From the NCBI GenBank assembly GCA_023101885.1, contig JALPQD010000044.1:1426001-1490000 (forward strand): a stretch of 64,000 nucleotides of DNA. The letters run 5' to 3'. Origin of the DNA: Typhlomys cinereus (taxonomy: Eukaryota; Chordata; Mammalia; Rodentia; Platacanthomyidae). The notes beneath the pieces were generated by a model. The model was given only the letters and a program-made list of their open reading frames with translations. It had not been told where the DNA came from and did not search any database. Positions within the stretch are counted from its first letter, which is position 1. Every line of letters begins with the position of its first letter. Shown here one piece after another: positions 21,261-33,300 of the stretch. The position numbers were made by a program, and so were the translations under genes.

Positions 21261-23221
21261 CTGAAGAAGAGAAGACGATTTTCATCACAATGTGATCTAA
21301 CAAGTTCAGATTTCACATGTTTTATTCAACCAAATGGAACAGCAGTAATTACACCAGTTAAATACAGGTGTAAACCGGAAGAGTGAGAACTGACATTTCA
21401 GGCACACTTAGGAAGAATTACTAAGTTTAGGGAAGAGTGGCTTCCCACACTAATAGGCTCATAAGGGTGAGACTATTTCCCATTAGGGAGACAAGAAGGA
21501 GAGAACAGAAAGCTGGTTCAGAAACTTGGCAGAATAGCCAAGTAGGATACACATCACTCTCTCAGAGTCTCCTGTGGTGGTATGTGGCCAGCACCTTTGA
21601 CTGTTCCTGATGTTATGAAACTCTACCAAAATAGTGAACTGTTACCCAGAATTAACAAAGAAGAACTTCCTTATTCCCTGAGTTGTTTTGATCCTGTAAA
21701 GGGAAGATGAAGCTAACACAGCAGCTAGATTGTTGAAACTAGAGCCTCTCTACTCTTTCCTTGAAATATAAACTAAAGTCATTATGACCAAACCAGTATG
21801 AAGCAAGGTTCATTATCAAATGTAGATCCTGCTGCCTTATCTCCACCACTTCCTAAATCAGAACAGAAAGTGGTGCCTCCACAGTAGAAAAGGGGAAAAA
21901 CCAAAATGTGCTTAAAATATAAGGAAAGAAAAAATTGATTAGAGTATCTTGAAAATTGACCAAAGAGCAAGATGCCAGAAGTATTGTTTGTCTACTCAGC
22001 AGTCAAGCGTCCAACCCCTACTTTTGAACTGACATGGTCCCCACTTCCATCACTTCAGCTCGAGATTCTGTGGACCAGGCTACAGCAGACAGACTCCGAG
22101 GTCTTCAAAGATACCAAATAAATCACCTACTCCAAAAACTATAACAGGGTGACCTGGGCTATAAAACTGATCTGAACCAGATTTTTTTGAAAAAAGACCA
22201 ACCATCCTTTTCATCCTTCAATTACAAAAATATTGAAAACTCTGGATCTCCATTTAGAGAAAAAAAAGCAAATGCAATTTAGAAATGATGAAGAAGGTTA
22301 GCAGCTATTCCAACATCTCTGGGAGTGTTCAGTGGTTAGAATACCTGAACACCAAGCTTCAGATCTCATGGATTGAATCCCACGATAGTTGCTGCTGACT
22401 GATTCCTCAAACTGCTCTCCAAATCCCTACTCGGTCAAGGTCATTACAGCCAATCCCAGATTCCAATGATGTTGACCACACTCTGGGACTCACACTCAGA
22501 TCAGAATTTAGGTTTGTCACCATAATCAATGAACTTCATGTCTCAACTTCATGTCTCACTCCTGACTGTGACATTAGCACACAATTGAACCTGTTCTGGA
22601 TTAAGAATCCCACTTTTTTAAGAAAGGCTATTCTCTTAAGATGGACTTGAACTAGAAATAACAAGACAAACTTTAGCCAAAGCCTTCTTTTCTCAAAGAC
22701 AATATCAACCAGAAAGTCTTCATCACTCTGAGAGAAATTAACTGAAAAAAAAAAAACTTTGATCTTTAGGTTCTCCCTGGCATATCCTGTATTCTGGAGG
22801 TAAGCCAGTAGCATGAGAGCTGCTGTTTCAGGTTCTTTGTCTGCCAAAACTGTCTGAATACAGCCTACCTTATCCAGAAGACCAAGACTCACTCTGTTCA
22901 CCTGGGTGGCACTGCCCACAGAACTTAAAATGTTACCAGTCGAAGGTGTTTCATAAAACTTAACATGTAAAACTCTTATTTAGATATTTTAAATATTAGC
23001 ACCTAAAACTCTGATTATATTCTTGAATAACATAAAGTCTACATTTGCTAAGTCAACAACTCAAACAGATATCAAGTTATCTCCAGTTTTTCCTTTTTCT
23101 TCATATGCAGACCTGAAAAGTAAAACACCATCTTCTAGTGGAACGGCAACCTGTGCTTAAAGAAATAAGAAAGGAAGACATTAAGTGCGATATCACAGAA
23201 CTAGAACATAGATCAGGATAC

Positions 23222-23404
23222 CTGAGTTACTGTTCTGCACTCCAGCATTCAAGTTTGCAGACCCTCCAGGTGTACTGATTCTAAGTGCATCCCCACCACT
23301 TCCACCAGCTCCAGGTGCTAGTGGGCCGGGTGACTGCACCTTGTGTCCTGAGTCTCCAGAGGCAGGGCCCAAAGAGTGAAGCCCACTGGTATCACTTGAG
23401 TCAC
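23222..23404 (-). CDS. Smgc: Smgc-like module exon, DSS type (copy C)
   Basis: Same borders and length as the exon at 17419, differing by ANLNAG for ANLSAG. It is the 5'-most exon of the DSS class in transcript order. Confidence 0.9.
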
Positions 23405-24632
23405 CTGCCAAATGTGAAGTTGGAGTCAGAACATCACGTCCATTGTGTGCTGTTGTTCAGAGTTGCTCACTGTACAGACATTGACCTTCTGTAGATGAAA
23501 TATTTCAGACCCTAGATATCTAGAACCGTCAAACTACCTACTCCATTTCCACCACAATGTACTCCAGTGATTCTAAATGAGTTACAGCCACAGCCAAAGA
23601 AGACATGTCTCTTTCTCCGTCTCCAAAACTGGAGATCAAACACATATCTTCTTCAGTGAAATACTAAAAATGCTTGTGTGAAAAACAAAGAACTCCAAAA
23701 TTTATTTCCTTTTTTTTTTTTAACAGAGTCCAGGATGTGGACTGTATGAGTTTCAATTACCTCAGTGAGACTCTGAGATCTGGTTCCTTCATTCTGCTGT
23801 TGCTCATTCTATCACTACCTGGCTCCAAATTTCTTTCCTCACATTGCTCTACACCAAATACAAAGAGTTTCATTGCTTCCCAGCCCCTTTCTGTCAGTGA
23901 CAATCTAACTATCAAATTTAAACTTTATTCTCATGCAATATTCAGCAAAGCTTACGATAAAAAGTACATAAATAACAATCCTGCCATTGGATGAAGACAT
24001 ACCAGAATCTTTTCTTACAAATTTACTGAAGCAATTGAACAAAAAGGAATTTGAACCACAAATTCTAAGGTCATCCTAAACTATAAAATGCTTTCAACAT
24101 ACATTCCAACATAAAGGTAATATATGAGTCAATGCACCTTAAGTAAAATATTTGACCTCAGGCACTAAAACAAAATTATAGAAATGAAGTCTTTAAAATT
24201 TCAATCCAATTCTATTGCATAAATAGACCAAGGCCCTGTGCCCTCTCTCCTGTCCTTGAGTGCCTGTTGCCCTGTTCATGAAATGAGTACCCAGTTTGTG
24301 TAGAGCATCCCCATCCCCCACCTGAACCACTGCACCATCTCCAGGACATGAAGTGATCATCACCATCAGATCCAGGCCCGCTATTCACACTTTGTACTCA
24401 GACAAATTAAACACGAACTCAAGAACCAGTGAAACTTAAATCTCACCAAACTGTCACCAAACAAGTGTGACAGAAAGTTCAAGATCCAGTTCAGGTCCAT
24501 CTTTCCTCTTTCTATCTCCTGCTCAATCAAAGCACAAACTCTTGCCTCTCGATGGCAAGCAAAATGTAAGTATGCAACCTAAGTCACAAGGACATTAAGT
24601 GGGATCTATGGATAGACGCCAGCAGAGGATAC

Positions 24633-24815
24633 CTGGGGCACCGTCCGTAGAGGCCGTATTCGAGAGTGCAATCTCTCCAGTCGCATTGCTACTGCCCGTG
24701 TTCCCACCACTTGGACCTGCTGCAGATGCTGGTGAGTCACGGGGCCCTGCATCGACTCCTGAATTTCCTGAGACCGTACCTGAGGATTCAGGCCCATTTT
24801 TTCTACTTAAGTCAC
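24633..24815 (-). CDS. Smgc: Smgc-like module exon, GDL type (copy C)
   Basis: Acceptor TTTAGCAG/GTGAC, donor CCCCAG/GTATCC, 61 codons, phase 1-1. It has GPESSG, GPRDSP and GGNTGSS variants. It is the outermost exon of the near-identical array: sequence similarity to copies A and B ends about 55 bases upstream of its acceptor. Confidence 0.9.
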
Positions 24816-24869
24816 CTGCTAAACATAAAGTGAGAGTAACAAGCATGACTTTCACCGCGTACCATTATT

Positions 24870-26021
24870 TAGGTGCTCAGTGTGCAGACATTGATTTCCA
24901 GTTACTAAATTACTATAAATATGGAAATATAGAGTCTTCACCGCTGTCTATTCTGTTGAAATCAAATCCACAGCAGTGTGGCTATCACCACAAAATGGAT
25001 TTAATCACTCCAATCAGATCCACCCTTTTCTTCCTCTGGTTTTCAAACTGAGAAAACCAGAACTTTCCTTTTGGTGACAATTAAATGAAAATGTATTTTC
25101 AAGAAATGGCAAAGTTTGAAATCTATTTCAGTTTTTCTGAAAGAGTCTAACAGTAGAAAATATGAGTTGCAATCACCACATTGAAACTCAGGGATCCAAT
25201 TTTGTAGCATCTTTGATGATTCATCAATCCCATGCTTCCAAATTGCTTCTTTTCAGTGATTTTCACTCCCTTTCTTGCACTGATACTACCACCATAATAC
25301 TGAAGTTCATCATCATACAGTATTCAACATACTATATCATTGAAAGTATTTTATGCATAAAAATTAATGTTCTATATAATCAAGTATCTTTCTTACCAAA
25401 TATACTGAAATCATTATCAGATTTTGTGTTTGAACCAGATAACCCAAAAACAACTTCATCTCATACTTTTTCCCCAGTCCGACATGTACCAATTCAGACT
25501 TGATCACGAGCACTGAAATGAACTTCTAAAAATGTATTCTAAAGGTTTGAAGCCGTGTTGGCATCTCTGGCCCATACTGCATGTATAAATTTAAGTGCTT
25601 CTTTCAGCTTCACAGTTTGTAAACTACTTTTCCGTTTCTGAAACTAAAGTCCTAATTTGTGCAGTGTACCTATGTTCAGTCTGCACTGGGTATAACAACA
25701 GCAGAACAGAGTGTTTTCCAATCAACAGATAGCCTAATAAACTTAATGTTCACATCTTTAGTCAGACTAAATGAATATCAAAACTTGAACCAGTGAAACT
25801 CAAATCTCTCATCCGCTTATTTGGTATTTACAAAGGTCTCTGTCATAAAACTGAGGGATGCACCTCAACATTGAGCTCAGTTCCATTTTTTTTTACCTCA
25901 TTCCCAATAAAACAACAAAACGTTGCCTCCAAACAGAAAACAAAAATGTAAGTTTATAAAGTAAGGAAAAAAGACACTAATTGGAGTATCTTGGGGAAAG
26001 ATTTCAAGTCAGGCAGGATAC
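24870..26021 (-). other. Intron, unique copy
   Basis: AT-rich minus-strand intron outside the young array. It keeps weak similarity to array introns (for example the text around 25800-25960 resembles 24400-24590). No exon is recognised in it. Confidence 0.5.
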
Positions 26022-26205
26022 CTGAATCTTTGCCCTGAGAGCCATTGCTAAAGTCTGCAGATCCTTCTGACTTATCACTATTTCCTGCATTCCCACCATT
26101 TCCAAAGTTCCAGGTGCTGGCTGGTGAGATGACCTTATATTGGCACCTGAATTTCCAGAGATAGTCCCTGAAGAACAAACCCACTGCTTCCACTTGAGAC
26201 ACATA
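26022..26205 (-). pseudogene. Frameshifted module pseudo-exon
   Basis: The donor (TTCAG/GTATCC) and a TTTTTTAG acceptor remain, but the 184-bp body is not a multiple of three. Module-like text jumps between frames: SSGSSG, then SGTISGNSGANIRSSHQPAP, then GNGGNAGNSDKSEGSADFSN. The AGCAG/GTGAC acceptor has become AG/TATGTG. Two indels relative to the GDL modules explain this. Inclusion would break the reading frame, so I treat it as dead or skipped. Confidence 0.75.
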
Positions 26206-26467
26206 CTAAAAAATTAGTTACAAGCCTTACTCTCCAGAACTGGTCAGTGGTTAGGTAACTAGCGAGACTAAAGATACAGACACCTCAGAACCACCTACTC
26301 CATTTCTACCAAGTCTACCAGAAGGACCTTTGACTTAAACCTTAATCACCCCCAATAAATCCACCACTTATACTTTTATTTCGCAAACTTCATAAAACAG
26401 TGTCTCTCCTTTGATAAAGTATTAGGAAAATATTTTGGTAAAATATTAAGCTTAAGAAATTGTAAAA

Positions 26468-26746
26468 CTGGGGCTGGAGAGGTGGCTCAGGGGTTAAGCC
26501 TCTGCCTTGCAGGCGGAAGGTCCTGAGTTGGGATCCTAGACCCCACCTGTAGATGCCGGGCGGGAGCTGGGGAGGCCTGCGTTTCTGGTCCTGGTAGGGC
26601 GGAGCCTGTGAATCCCGGGGCAGAGTAAATAAGGATGGAGGCGGTCCATGGTGGTTCCCGAGTTCACCCGTGGTTCTACACACACACATACATACACACA
26701 CGCACACACACACATACACACACAATTGAATAAATAATAAAAAAAA
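26468..26746 (+). mobile_element. Young tRNA-derived SINE inside a Smgc intron
   Basis: Head GGGGCTGGAGAGGTGGCTCAG, B-box-like GAGTTGGGATCC, CA-rich tail and AATAAATAATAAAA end. The perfect direct repeat AAGAAATTGTAAAA lies at 26454-26467 and 26747-26760. It lies antisense to the host gene. Confidence 0.92.
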
Positions 26747-27668
26747 AAGAAATTGTAAAAGCGAGAGGTCCATTTGGATCTTTCTGACAATTCAATTAGC
26801 AGACTGCATGAGGTGTGAGCACCCACCCAGACTCAGGGATCCTGCTTCATCCAATCTGTGTTGCACGATCCATCAGTACCCTCCATCCTGCCTCCAAATC
26901 CCCTTCACTATTATCCCAAACTTTCAAGATGTCTTTCCATATGCTTACTATGATCATCCTTCCATAATACTGAAAGGTACCAGACCATATTCAGTCCCAA
27001 AAATTAGCAACACTATCCTTGGACCTCCATACTAAAGTATCCTTTCTTCTGAGTTCACTAAAGTGACTCTCAGAAAATTTATTTGAATCAAAACTTTCAA
27101 GGCTAACTTCAGCTCTAAAAGTCTTTTGCCCAGTCTGGTTTTAAGTAACCGAGATTGATCACTGGCAATGAAAAAGGCATTTAAAAGTTCAGCTACATTT
27201 AGAACTTTCTGACCCACACTGCATAAGCAGAGTGAGGATCCGCCCTTATTGTTTCAGTTATTTTGAGCCATGCTGCCCTGCTTCTACAAAAGAAATCACG
27301 CTTTGTCATCTGTATCTCTGTCCCTCCGTTTGCGCTGGTTGTGCCGCCTACAGGACATGAAATGATTGTCATCAAAAGACAATTCAATAAGCTCAATTGA
27401 ACGTTTTACCCAAACAAATTAGGTATCAACTTCCCGAACCACTGAAACTGAAACGTGTACTACCATTTATCTGATGTCTAAGGTTGCTATCAAAAAAAAA
27501 AACCACTTGACACAATGCAAGATCAAATCAGCTCCAGCCTTCCTCTTCATCCCTTGTCCACAATTAAAACACCAAATGTCTCACAATGGAAAACAAAAAT
27601 GGAAGCTTATAAAATACAGAGAGGACATTAATTGGGGTATCTTGGGAGAAAGATCGTGGGTAGGATAC

Positions 27669-27830
27669 CTGATCCTCTGTCTGCAGACCCTCCAGACGCA
27701 CCGCTACTCACTGCATTCCCACCATTTCCTCCAGCTCCAGATCTTGGTTTGTCAGGTAACCTTACACTGGTTCCTATATTTGCAGACAGAGCACCTGAGG
27801 AGTCAAGTCCACTGTTAATACTTGAGTCAC
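27669..27830 (-). CDS. Smgc: Smgc-like module exon (162 bp)
   Basis: Acceptor TTTAGTAG/GTGAC, donor ATCAG/GTATCC; 54 codons, phase 1-1. It reads G-DSSINSGLDSSGALSANIGT then SVRLPDKPRSGAGGNGGNAV and SSGASGGSADRGS. It is a diverged module in the position that the RAS type holds in the repeated four-exon set. Confidence 0.85.
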
Positions 27831-28577
27831 CTACTAAAAGTAAATTGTTATCACGAGCATCACATTTTCTCACATCCCTCATCACATTCAGAACTGCACT
27901 GTATGTAGACTGGGATGATCGGTAGTTACTATGAACTCCATTTCAATAAGAGTCTACAAAATTGACTTGAACCAGAATCATTCAAAACTGTTCTTTTTCT
28001 TTCTATACCTTTCTATACTGAAAATGATCAGGCTCTCTTTTTGATGAAAAAAAAGTGTAAAAAACTGAAAATTTAAAATCTACTTCAAGTTTTCTGAAAG
28101 AGTCCAGACTAGTGGAATGTACATTGCAATCACCTCACCAAGACTCTGGGATCAAGTCCCCTCAGATATGCTATTGCTCATTCCATCCATACCTTGCATC
28201 CAAGTTTCTTTTCATCAAATGCCCTACACTAAACTGTAAATTTCCATGATGTTCATAACACTGCTTGCAAAAATATTGTTTATCAGAAAAATATATTCAA
28301 TATCTTTATGCTTCAAAGCATTCTTTGCATAGACATTAACCAGCAGCAACCATAAAACTAAGTTTCAAAGTAATTTCCTCAATTTTCACTAAACCTATTG
28401 CCAGCAAGTGGCTTTAAATTATACTTAGGAATACTTAAAATTCTGCCCTTCCTTTTTTTAGATATAATTCCAAATAATTCTGTCTTTATCACTCACAGAA
28501 AAGAAAACTGTCAAGCATGAGAGTTTCAAGGTTCAGAACAATTCCCATTCACTGGCACGCACTGCCAATCATACTAC

Positions 28578-28679
28578 CTGACATAGCTGCTCCTGCAACA
28601 AGGTTTCCAAGGCTAACAAATTTACGAGCAGCGTCAGAGATGAAAGCATCAACCACTTTCTTTGGACTTTCGGCTCCAA
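28578..28679 (-). CDS. Smgc: Smgc-like helical-type exon (102 bp)
   Basis: Acceptor TCATCTTCTTCAG/TTGGA, donor TCAG/GTAGTA; 34 codons, phase 1-1. It encodes V-GAESPKKVVDAFISDAARKF then VSLGNLVAGAAMS. It is the most diverged member of the helical class (others at 9852, 15300, 21138), with the same acceptor style and the same position before a Gly/Ser module. Confidence 0.85.
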
Positions 28680-29342
28680 CTGAAGAAGATGAGACAACTG
28701 TTATTAGAACACAAATGAAAAGTTCAGCATTCCAACCTTTGATTTAGTCAGTGTTGATCACTTTAACAGAAGAAACATGATTCTCCAGCACCTTTCATTT
28801 GATGTTTACTAAGACCATTCTGACCAAACTTATTTAGATTGACATCAAGTCCAGTATCAAGTGGATATTGATACTAATATTTCTAAAACTAGAATACTGA
28901 GAACTGAAAAGAAATAAGGAAGGAAGAAATTAATTGGAATGTCCTAAAGAGGAGACAGAGGATATAGTACTTGAGTCATGGTTACCATATTAAGAATACT
29001 AGAATCCAGCTGCCAGCCCTGACACTCTCTGTTTCCATTCACTCATACTAACTTCAGGTCCTTGTTGAGCAGGCAAAAGACTCCCAAATCTCCAGATTCA
29101 CTGTCTACATTACTACTGATACTGCATCCTAAGTCCATTATTACCAAATTTATTTAAAACAGAAATCAAGTTACACAGTTTAACTCCATCCTCTTTCCTT
29201 CCTTCACCTGACACCAATGATGAATGCAAAACCAAATGTGATCCTAATAAGTAAGGAAATCCAAAAATTAAAGACCTAGACCCTCTTATTCATATAATTT
29301 GAAAACATTATTCCCACATCTCAGCACCAGCAGGTAGAATAC

Positions 29343-29486
29343 CTAGTCTATTGGCCACCAATGCAGAGGTGTCAAACTGGATTATAGAAGAGACACTGCC
29401 ACCCACTCTGACACTGAGAAAACGAGTTTTAAATATCTTATTGCCAGACAATTCTAATTTAGATTTTAGTTTTCCAAAGTTGTCAC
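29343..29486 (-). CDS. Smgc: Smgc-like exon (144 bp)
   Basis: Acceptor TTGGCAG/GTGAC, donor CTAG/GTATTC; 48 codons, phase 1-1. It reads G-DNFGKLKSKLELSGNKIFKT then RFLSVRVGGSVSSIIQFDTS and ALVANRL. It is less repetitive and more hydrophobic than the later modules, but the acceptor and the GD start show common ancestry. Confidence 0.8.
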
Positions 29487-29869
29487 CTGCCAATCTGTTC
29501 TCGTTTTTCAAACTGGTATCACTTGTAGAATATAGAACAACATTACACAGAATATTGAAAATTTTCCATTATTCAGAATGTTTATGCACAAACATTAGAT
29601 ATCAATAACTCAGAAGTGTGTCTTCCACACATTATTGAATTCTGCCAAGTATTTTGTGGCAACACCACTACCACCAAATGAATTTTAATCAGAAACTCCG
29701 AAATCAAGAACACAGTGTCCCTTTTCTGAGTGCCAGTCTAGAAGTTCCACTTGCATATAATGGTAAAATGAAAAAGGTTTTACAAATGTGTCTCCCTTGA
29801 TTTTTTTTGCATGATTAGATCATATAAAAAGTTTTTTTTTACAAGTCAGTTCAGTTAATTTAAATAGCA

Positions 29870-30042
29870 AAAGAGCTGGTGAGATGCCTTGCAAGCAAAA
29901 GAACCTCCCATGTAAAAAATGCCAGGCAGCAATGACATTAGCCTGCACTTTTAGCTGTAGGTGGCAGAGCCTAGAAAATCCCAGAGCAAAGCATTAAGGA
30001 GATAGAGCAATCCAGGAGGATTCCAGATGTCATCCATAGGCC

Positions 30043-30085
<43 letters not shown>

Positions 30086-30130
30086 ACACCTACATGCAAA
30101 ACACACATACAACATAATAATAATAATAAA
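29870..30130 (+). mobile_element. Old B2-like SINE remnant with CA tail
   Basis: GAGCTGGTGAGATGCCTTGCAAGCAAAAG followed by a GAGCAATCCAGGAGGATTCC block, a (CA)n run at 30044-30076 and an AATAATAATAAATTA end. Part of the head is deleted. Confidence 0.7.
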
Positions 30131-30204
30131 TTAAAAAATTCAAGTGTGACTCTTGATAGGGATACATGAGCTCCAGGTGTCAGATGCAAAGACCATTGTG
30201 TTAC

Positions 30205-30342
30205 CTCCAGCAGGTTTGCTGTCCACCTTGTTCTCAGTTGCTGGGCTGACTGCTGAATTCCTTTTATGAGATAACCCCAAACTAAGTCCCAGATTTCCAG
30301 CGCCACTGAAACCAAATGTAGCCCCTCTTACATTGTTAAGAA
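30205..30342 (-). CDS. Smgc: Smgc-like exon (138 bp)
   Basis: Acceptor TCCCCCTAG/TTCTT, donor GGAG/GTAACA; 46 codons, phase 1-1. It encodes V-LNNVRGATFGFSGAGNLGLS then LGLSHKRNSAVSPATENKVD and SKPAG. It is Gly/Ser/Asn-rich and not repeated in the window. Confidence 0.82.
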
Positions 30343-32193
30343 CTAGGGGGAAAAGATAAAACACTGTCACCAGGGAATATTTTTTATGCATAGAATTTAC
30401 ACAGTAACATTTAGACCACCTTAACAGATTTTCCATGGATCACTACTTAATTTTGTTCTTGTTCACTATCACCAAACTCAACACAAAACCATCCAAACTA
30501 GAGGTTAATTATCCCTTGTTTAATTTTATCACCAATGAGAAAATCGAAAGCAAATATTTCCAATGAACGGGAAAAATGTAAATGTTCTGAGGCTCATTAA
30601 GCAATAAATCATAAATTTGTTGATAAATAATAAAAACTATGCATCTTGTATTCATATTCTGCACCAGAATTCCTGATCCACAGTCATACAAACTGTAATT
30701 CATGAATTTACCACGAAACACTCTGCAGTCTTACCTGTTTCCATCAACTTCCACGATTACATTAAGATAAAAAAAGACTCAGAATCATCCAAAGTAACAG
30801 GCAGTACATTATTGGCCTGCTCTTCTTTCACCGACTTTCCTTTCCCAATGTCAGAAGTTATTCCTCTACTCTTGCAAATTTATTTTCCTTTGACACTCTT
30901 TTTACAAGAACACTAGTTCAATCTGAGTAACAGAACCCAAAATGGAGCACTGGAAAATGGTACATGGAAAAATGAGCAGGAAAACTTTCCGTTCATGATA
31001 AGAAATCATGGAAACAAGATAGCTAAAGTGATTTTTTACTAAAACCTACAGTGGGTGAGTGGGTAAGACTGGGTATTGACATGGGGTCTCCATCTTTGAT
31101 ACGCATACTTTCTGCTGAAGATAACACAGGTCCTGTCAGAACTGAATGTACAGGTTTCTTAATCTTCACCTGTCACCTATTCACACTAAATCTGCATTAA
31201 TCAAGACACCACCAACCAAGGAACTCTGCTTTGCTAATAAACCTAATTTTCTGAACTCAATTGACCACAGTATTCAAACTAAAGGTCCAGGTATATAGTC
31301 TATACTAAGATAAACTATTGGAAACTGAAACCATTTTAGAAAACCCAGGACCTATAGTCAGGAAACAAACAAACCAGGATTTGCAGTCAACTAATCGACT
31401 TCAGACATGCAAGCAGGCATAAATCATCGCGAAGAGCAAATAAAGCTAGTTAAAAATTTAAAACTTTCCTATGTGATCTGAAACATTGTGCTCAAAACCA
31501 CATTGTATCAATTTGCACATGGAACTATATCCAAGAATCTTTAGCCAAAGGCTAGAAAATGGTTTATGAGTGTAAATCAAAGACAGTGCAGATGTTTTAA
31601 CAATCAAAATATTGTATGATAGCATTTTCTGTGTCATTTAATAGCTGTAAAACTCTGTGTGAAATATAGACCCTATCAGGAGTTTGTCCTTGGATTCTAT
31701 TGGTGGATAAGAAGATGCTGTAAAAATCCATGCATGAATTTCTGCACATGCTGCTCAGGTAAAAGCCCTTAGCCTCGAGTGATCCACATGATTCCCAGGT
31801 CCAAGATTCACAAGCTCGGATAGGCAGTATTCCCATCTGAGCAGCTGGGAAAGCAAAAAGAATGGAACCTGGGAATTGACCTCAGACACAGTTCTGTCAG
31901 TTTACAGAGCCCCATGTGAAAGCAAAGTAAGGAGAGAGTGTAGCTGCCCAAGGCAAACCATCTCTAGAGAAAGGACATACCAGCTCTGAGTGAAAACAAA
32001 TACGAATTGAATACCTGCTCTCTCAGACCTAGCACTGTTGACATTTCAACACAGAATAGAAGCCTTGAAGAGTTTGCAATAGGAGGTATGACTGCTCAGA
32101 CACAGAATCAAAAAGGTCGCTTTCCGTTTCCACATGCAGGCTCCAAAACACCACGATGTCACGAAGCAAAGACTGATTTCTGAAAATACTGAC

Positions 32194-32226
32194 CTGGTTT
32201 GCGTGGAGAGATAAAGGCTTCCCCAT
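32194..32226 (-). CDS. Smgc: Smgc-like exon 2 (33-bp mini-exon)
   Basis: A T-rich stretch ending in TTTAATAG is followed by 33 bases reading D-GEAFISPRKP and a strong donor (CCAG/GTCAGT). Phase 1-1 fits exon 1 on one side and the exon at 30342 on the other. Short second exons right after the signal-peptide exon are common in secreted salivary proteins. The length makes this a moderate call. Confidence 0.65.
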
Positions 32227-32632
32227 CTATTAAAAAATTAAACAGAGCAATAATATAATGATATCATAAAATTTTAAGATCATGAAAATTATCTTCTTGC
32301 TTCAATTCTTCTTTATATTTCAATGTAAGCAATGACCTTTATATCTGAAAACTGATATTTCAATACCCACCCACTATTTTAGAACTTTCTTATTTCATAA
32401 AACTCATCCATATGATGTAGGGAATACACTCACCTATATACCTAAGTCATACTTTTCAAGAGAAACTCAGTCTTGAAAATAAACAGAGACAAACAAATAC
32501 AGTGCATTAAGTACTAATAGTCTTTCTCACAAGTACAGCTATTGCTCTGAGACATATTATCCAACCTGAATTTTGCCTGGTTTCATTTCCCCTAATATTA
32601 TCAGTAATATATAAAAAGGAAAAATATACAAT

Positions 32633-32633
<1 letters not shown>

Positions 32634-32675
<42 letters not shown>

Positions 32676-32750
32676 CATACACCAACATGAACACAAACAC
32701 ACACAAGCACATATACAAACATAGGTAAGCACACATACACACACAAACAA
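32634..32750. repeat. (CA)n microsatellite
   Basis: A pure CA run of about 18 units is followed by imperfect CACACA/CATA sequence. Confidence 0.95.
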
Positions 32751-33204
32751 TCCAGTTCTATATTTCTTATATTTGAAGTTTCTACTTAGGAAACCTATCT
32801 TTAAAGTTTCCTTATTTCTGTACAGTCATGATCAGTTAAACTAATAGTCAGTATCAAGGTTTCACCAATATATAGTTTACAGATACTAAAAAAGAGGCAG
32901 TTCTGCAGGAACTCTCTGAGGAAGACAATAAAAGGAATTCTCATTAAGGGTTCTGGGATTTCTGTGGAAATTTTGCTCATAAATTCCCACTAACCTTGAA
33001 CAAATACATATAGCCTTTGAATTTTCTTAATACATCACTAACCTCTAGAGCACTGAAAAAACCCTTAAAATCCTGAAGATTTTCTTTAGAAATATTAGCC
33101 ATTTCTCCAGAAGATCCCATGTAAATTAACAAATGCTCTTGCATTTTGTTGTGATGTGATATTTTTAATAAATATTTTGAAAATAGATTCTGTGGTCTGT
33201 TACT

Positions 33205-33300
33205 TAGAAACTAGAAATAGCTCAGTAGTAGAGAGCTCAGATAGCATGTGTGAGTCGGGGTTTCATCCCAAGCATTCCTAAGTATCATACAAACTGAAAG
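33205..33300 (+). mobile_element. ID-like SINE, degraded
   Basis: AAATAGCTCAGTAGTAGAGAGCTC..GTGTGAGTCGGGGTTTCATCCCAAGC keeps the A-box and B-box order of the alanine-tRNA-derived rodent ID element, followed by an A-rich part. Confidence 0.65.

Larger units (their letters stand above)
12090..24870. repeat. Recent tandem duplication, about 5.8-kb period, about 2.2 copies
   Basis: 12.09-17.93 kb, 17.94-23.75 kb and 23.75-24.87 kb are near-identical copies. Matching exon borders are offset by 5837 bp (12990 to 18827; 14376 to 20213) and by 5803-5806 bp (17419 to 23222; 18827 to 24633). Exons and introns alike are copied, with only scattered substitutions and small indels. The similarity stops at 24870, where the text changes from the copy at 19060, and at about 12090 on the other side. 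Confidence 0.93.

Noticed and set aside
30733..30850. Possible small Smgc exon ending at a strong donor (GAAACAG/GTAAGA) near 30735
   Set aside because: The frame leading to the donor in phase 1 meets stops, and no acceptor gives a phase 1-1 exon. The exons at 32194 and 30342 already join in frame.
31597..31836. Minus-strand 79-codon frame after a pyrimidine-rich AG (CTTTCCCAG) in the Smgc intron
   Set aside because: The peptide has no similarity to the modules and there is no phase-compatible donor at its end. Chance is the simpler explanation.
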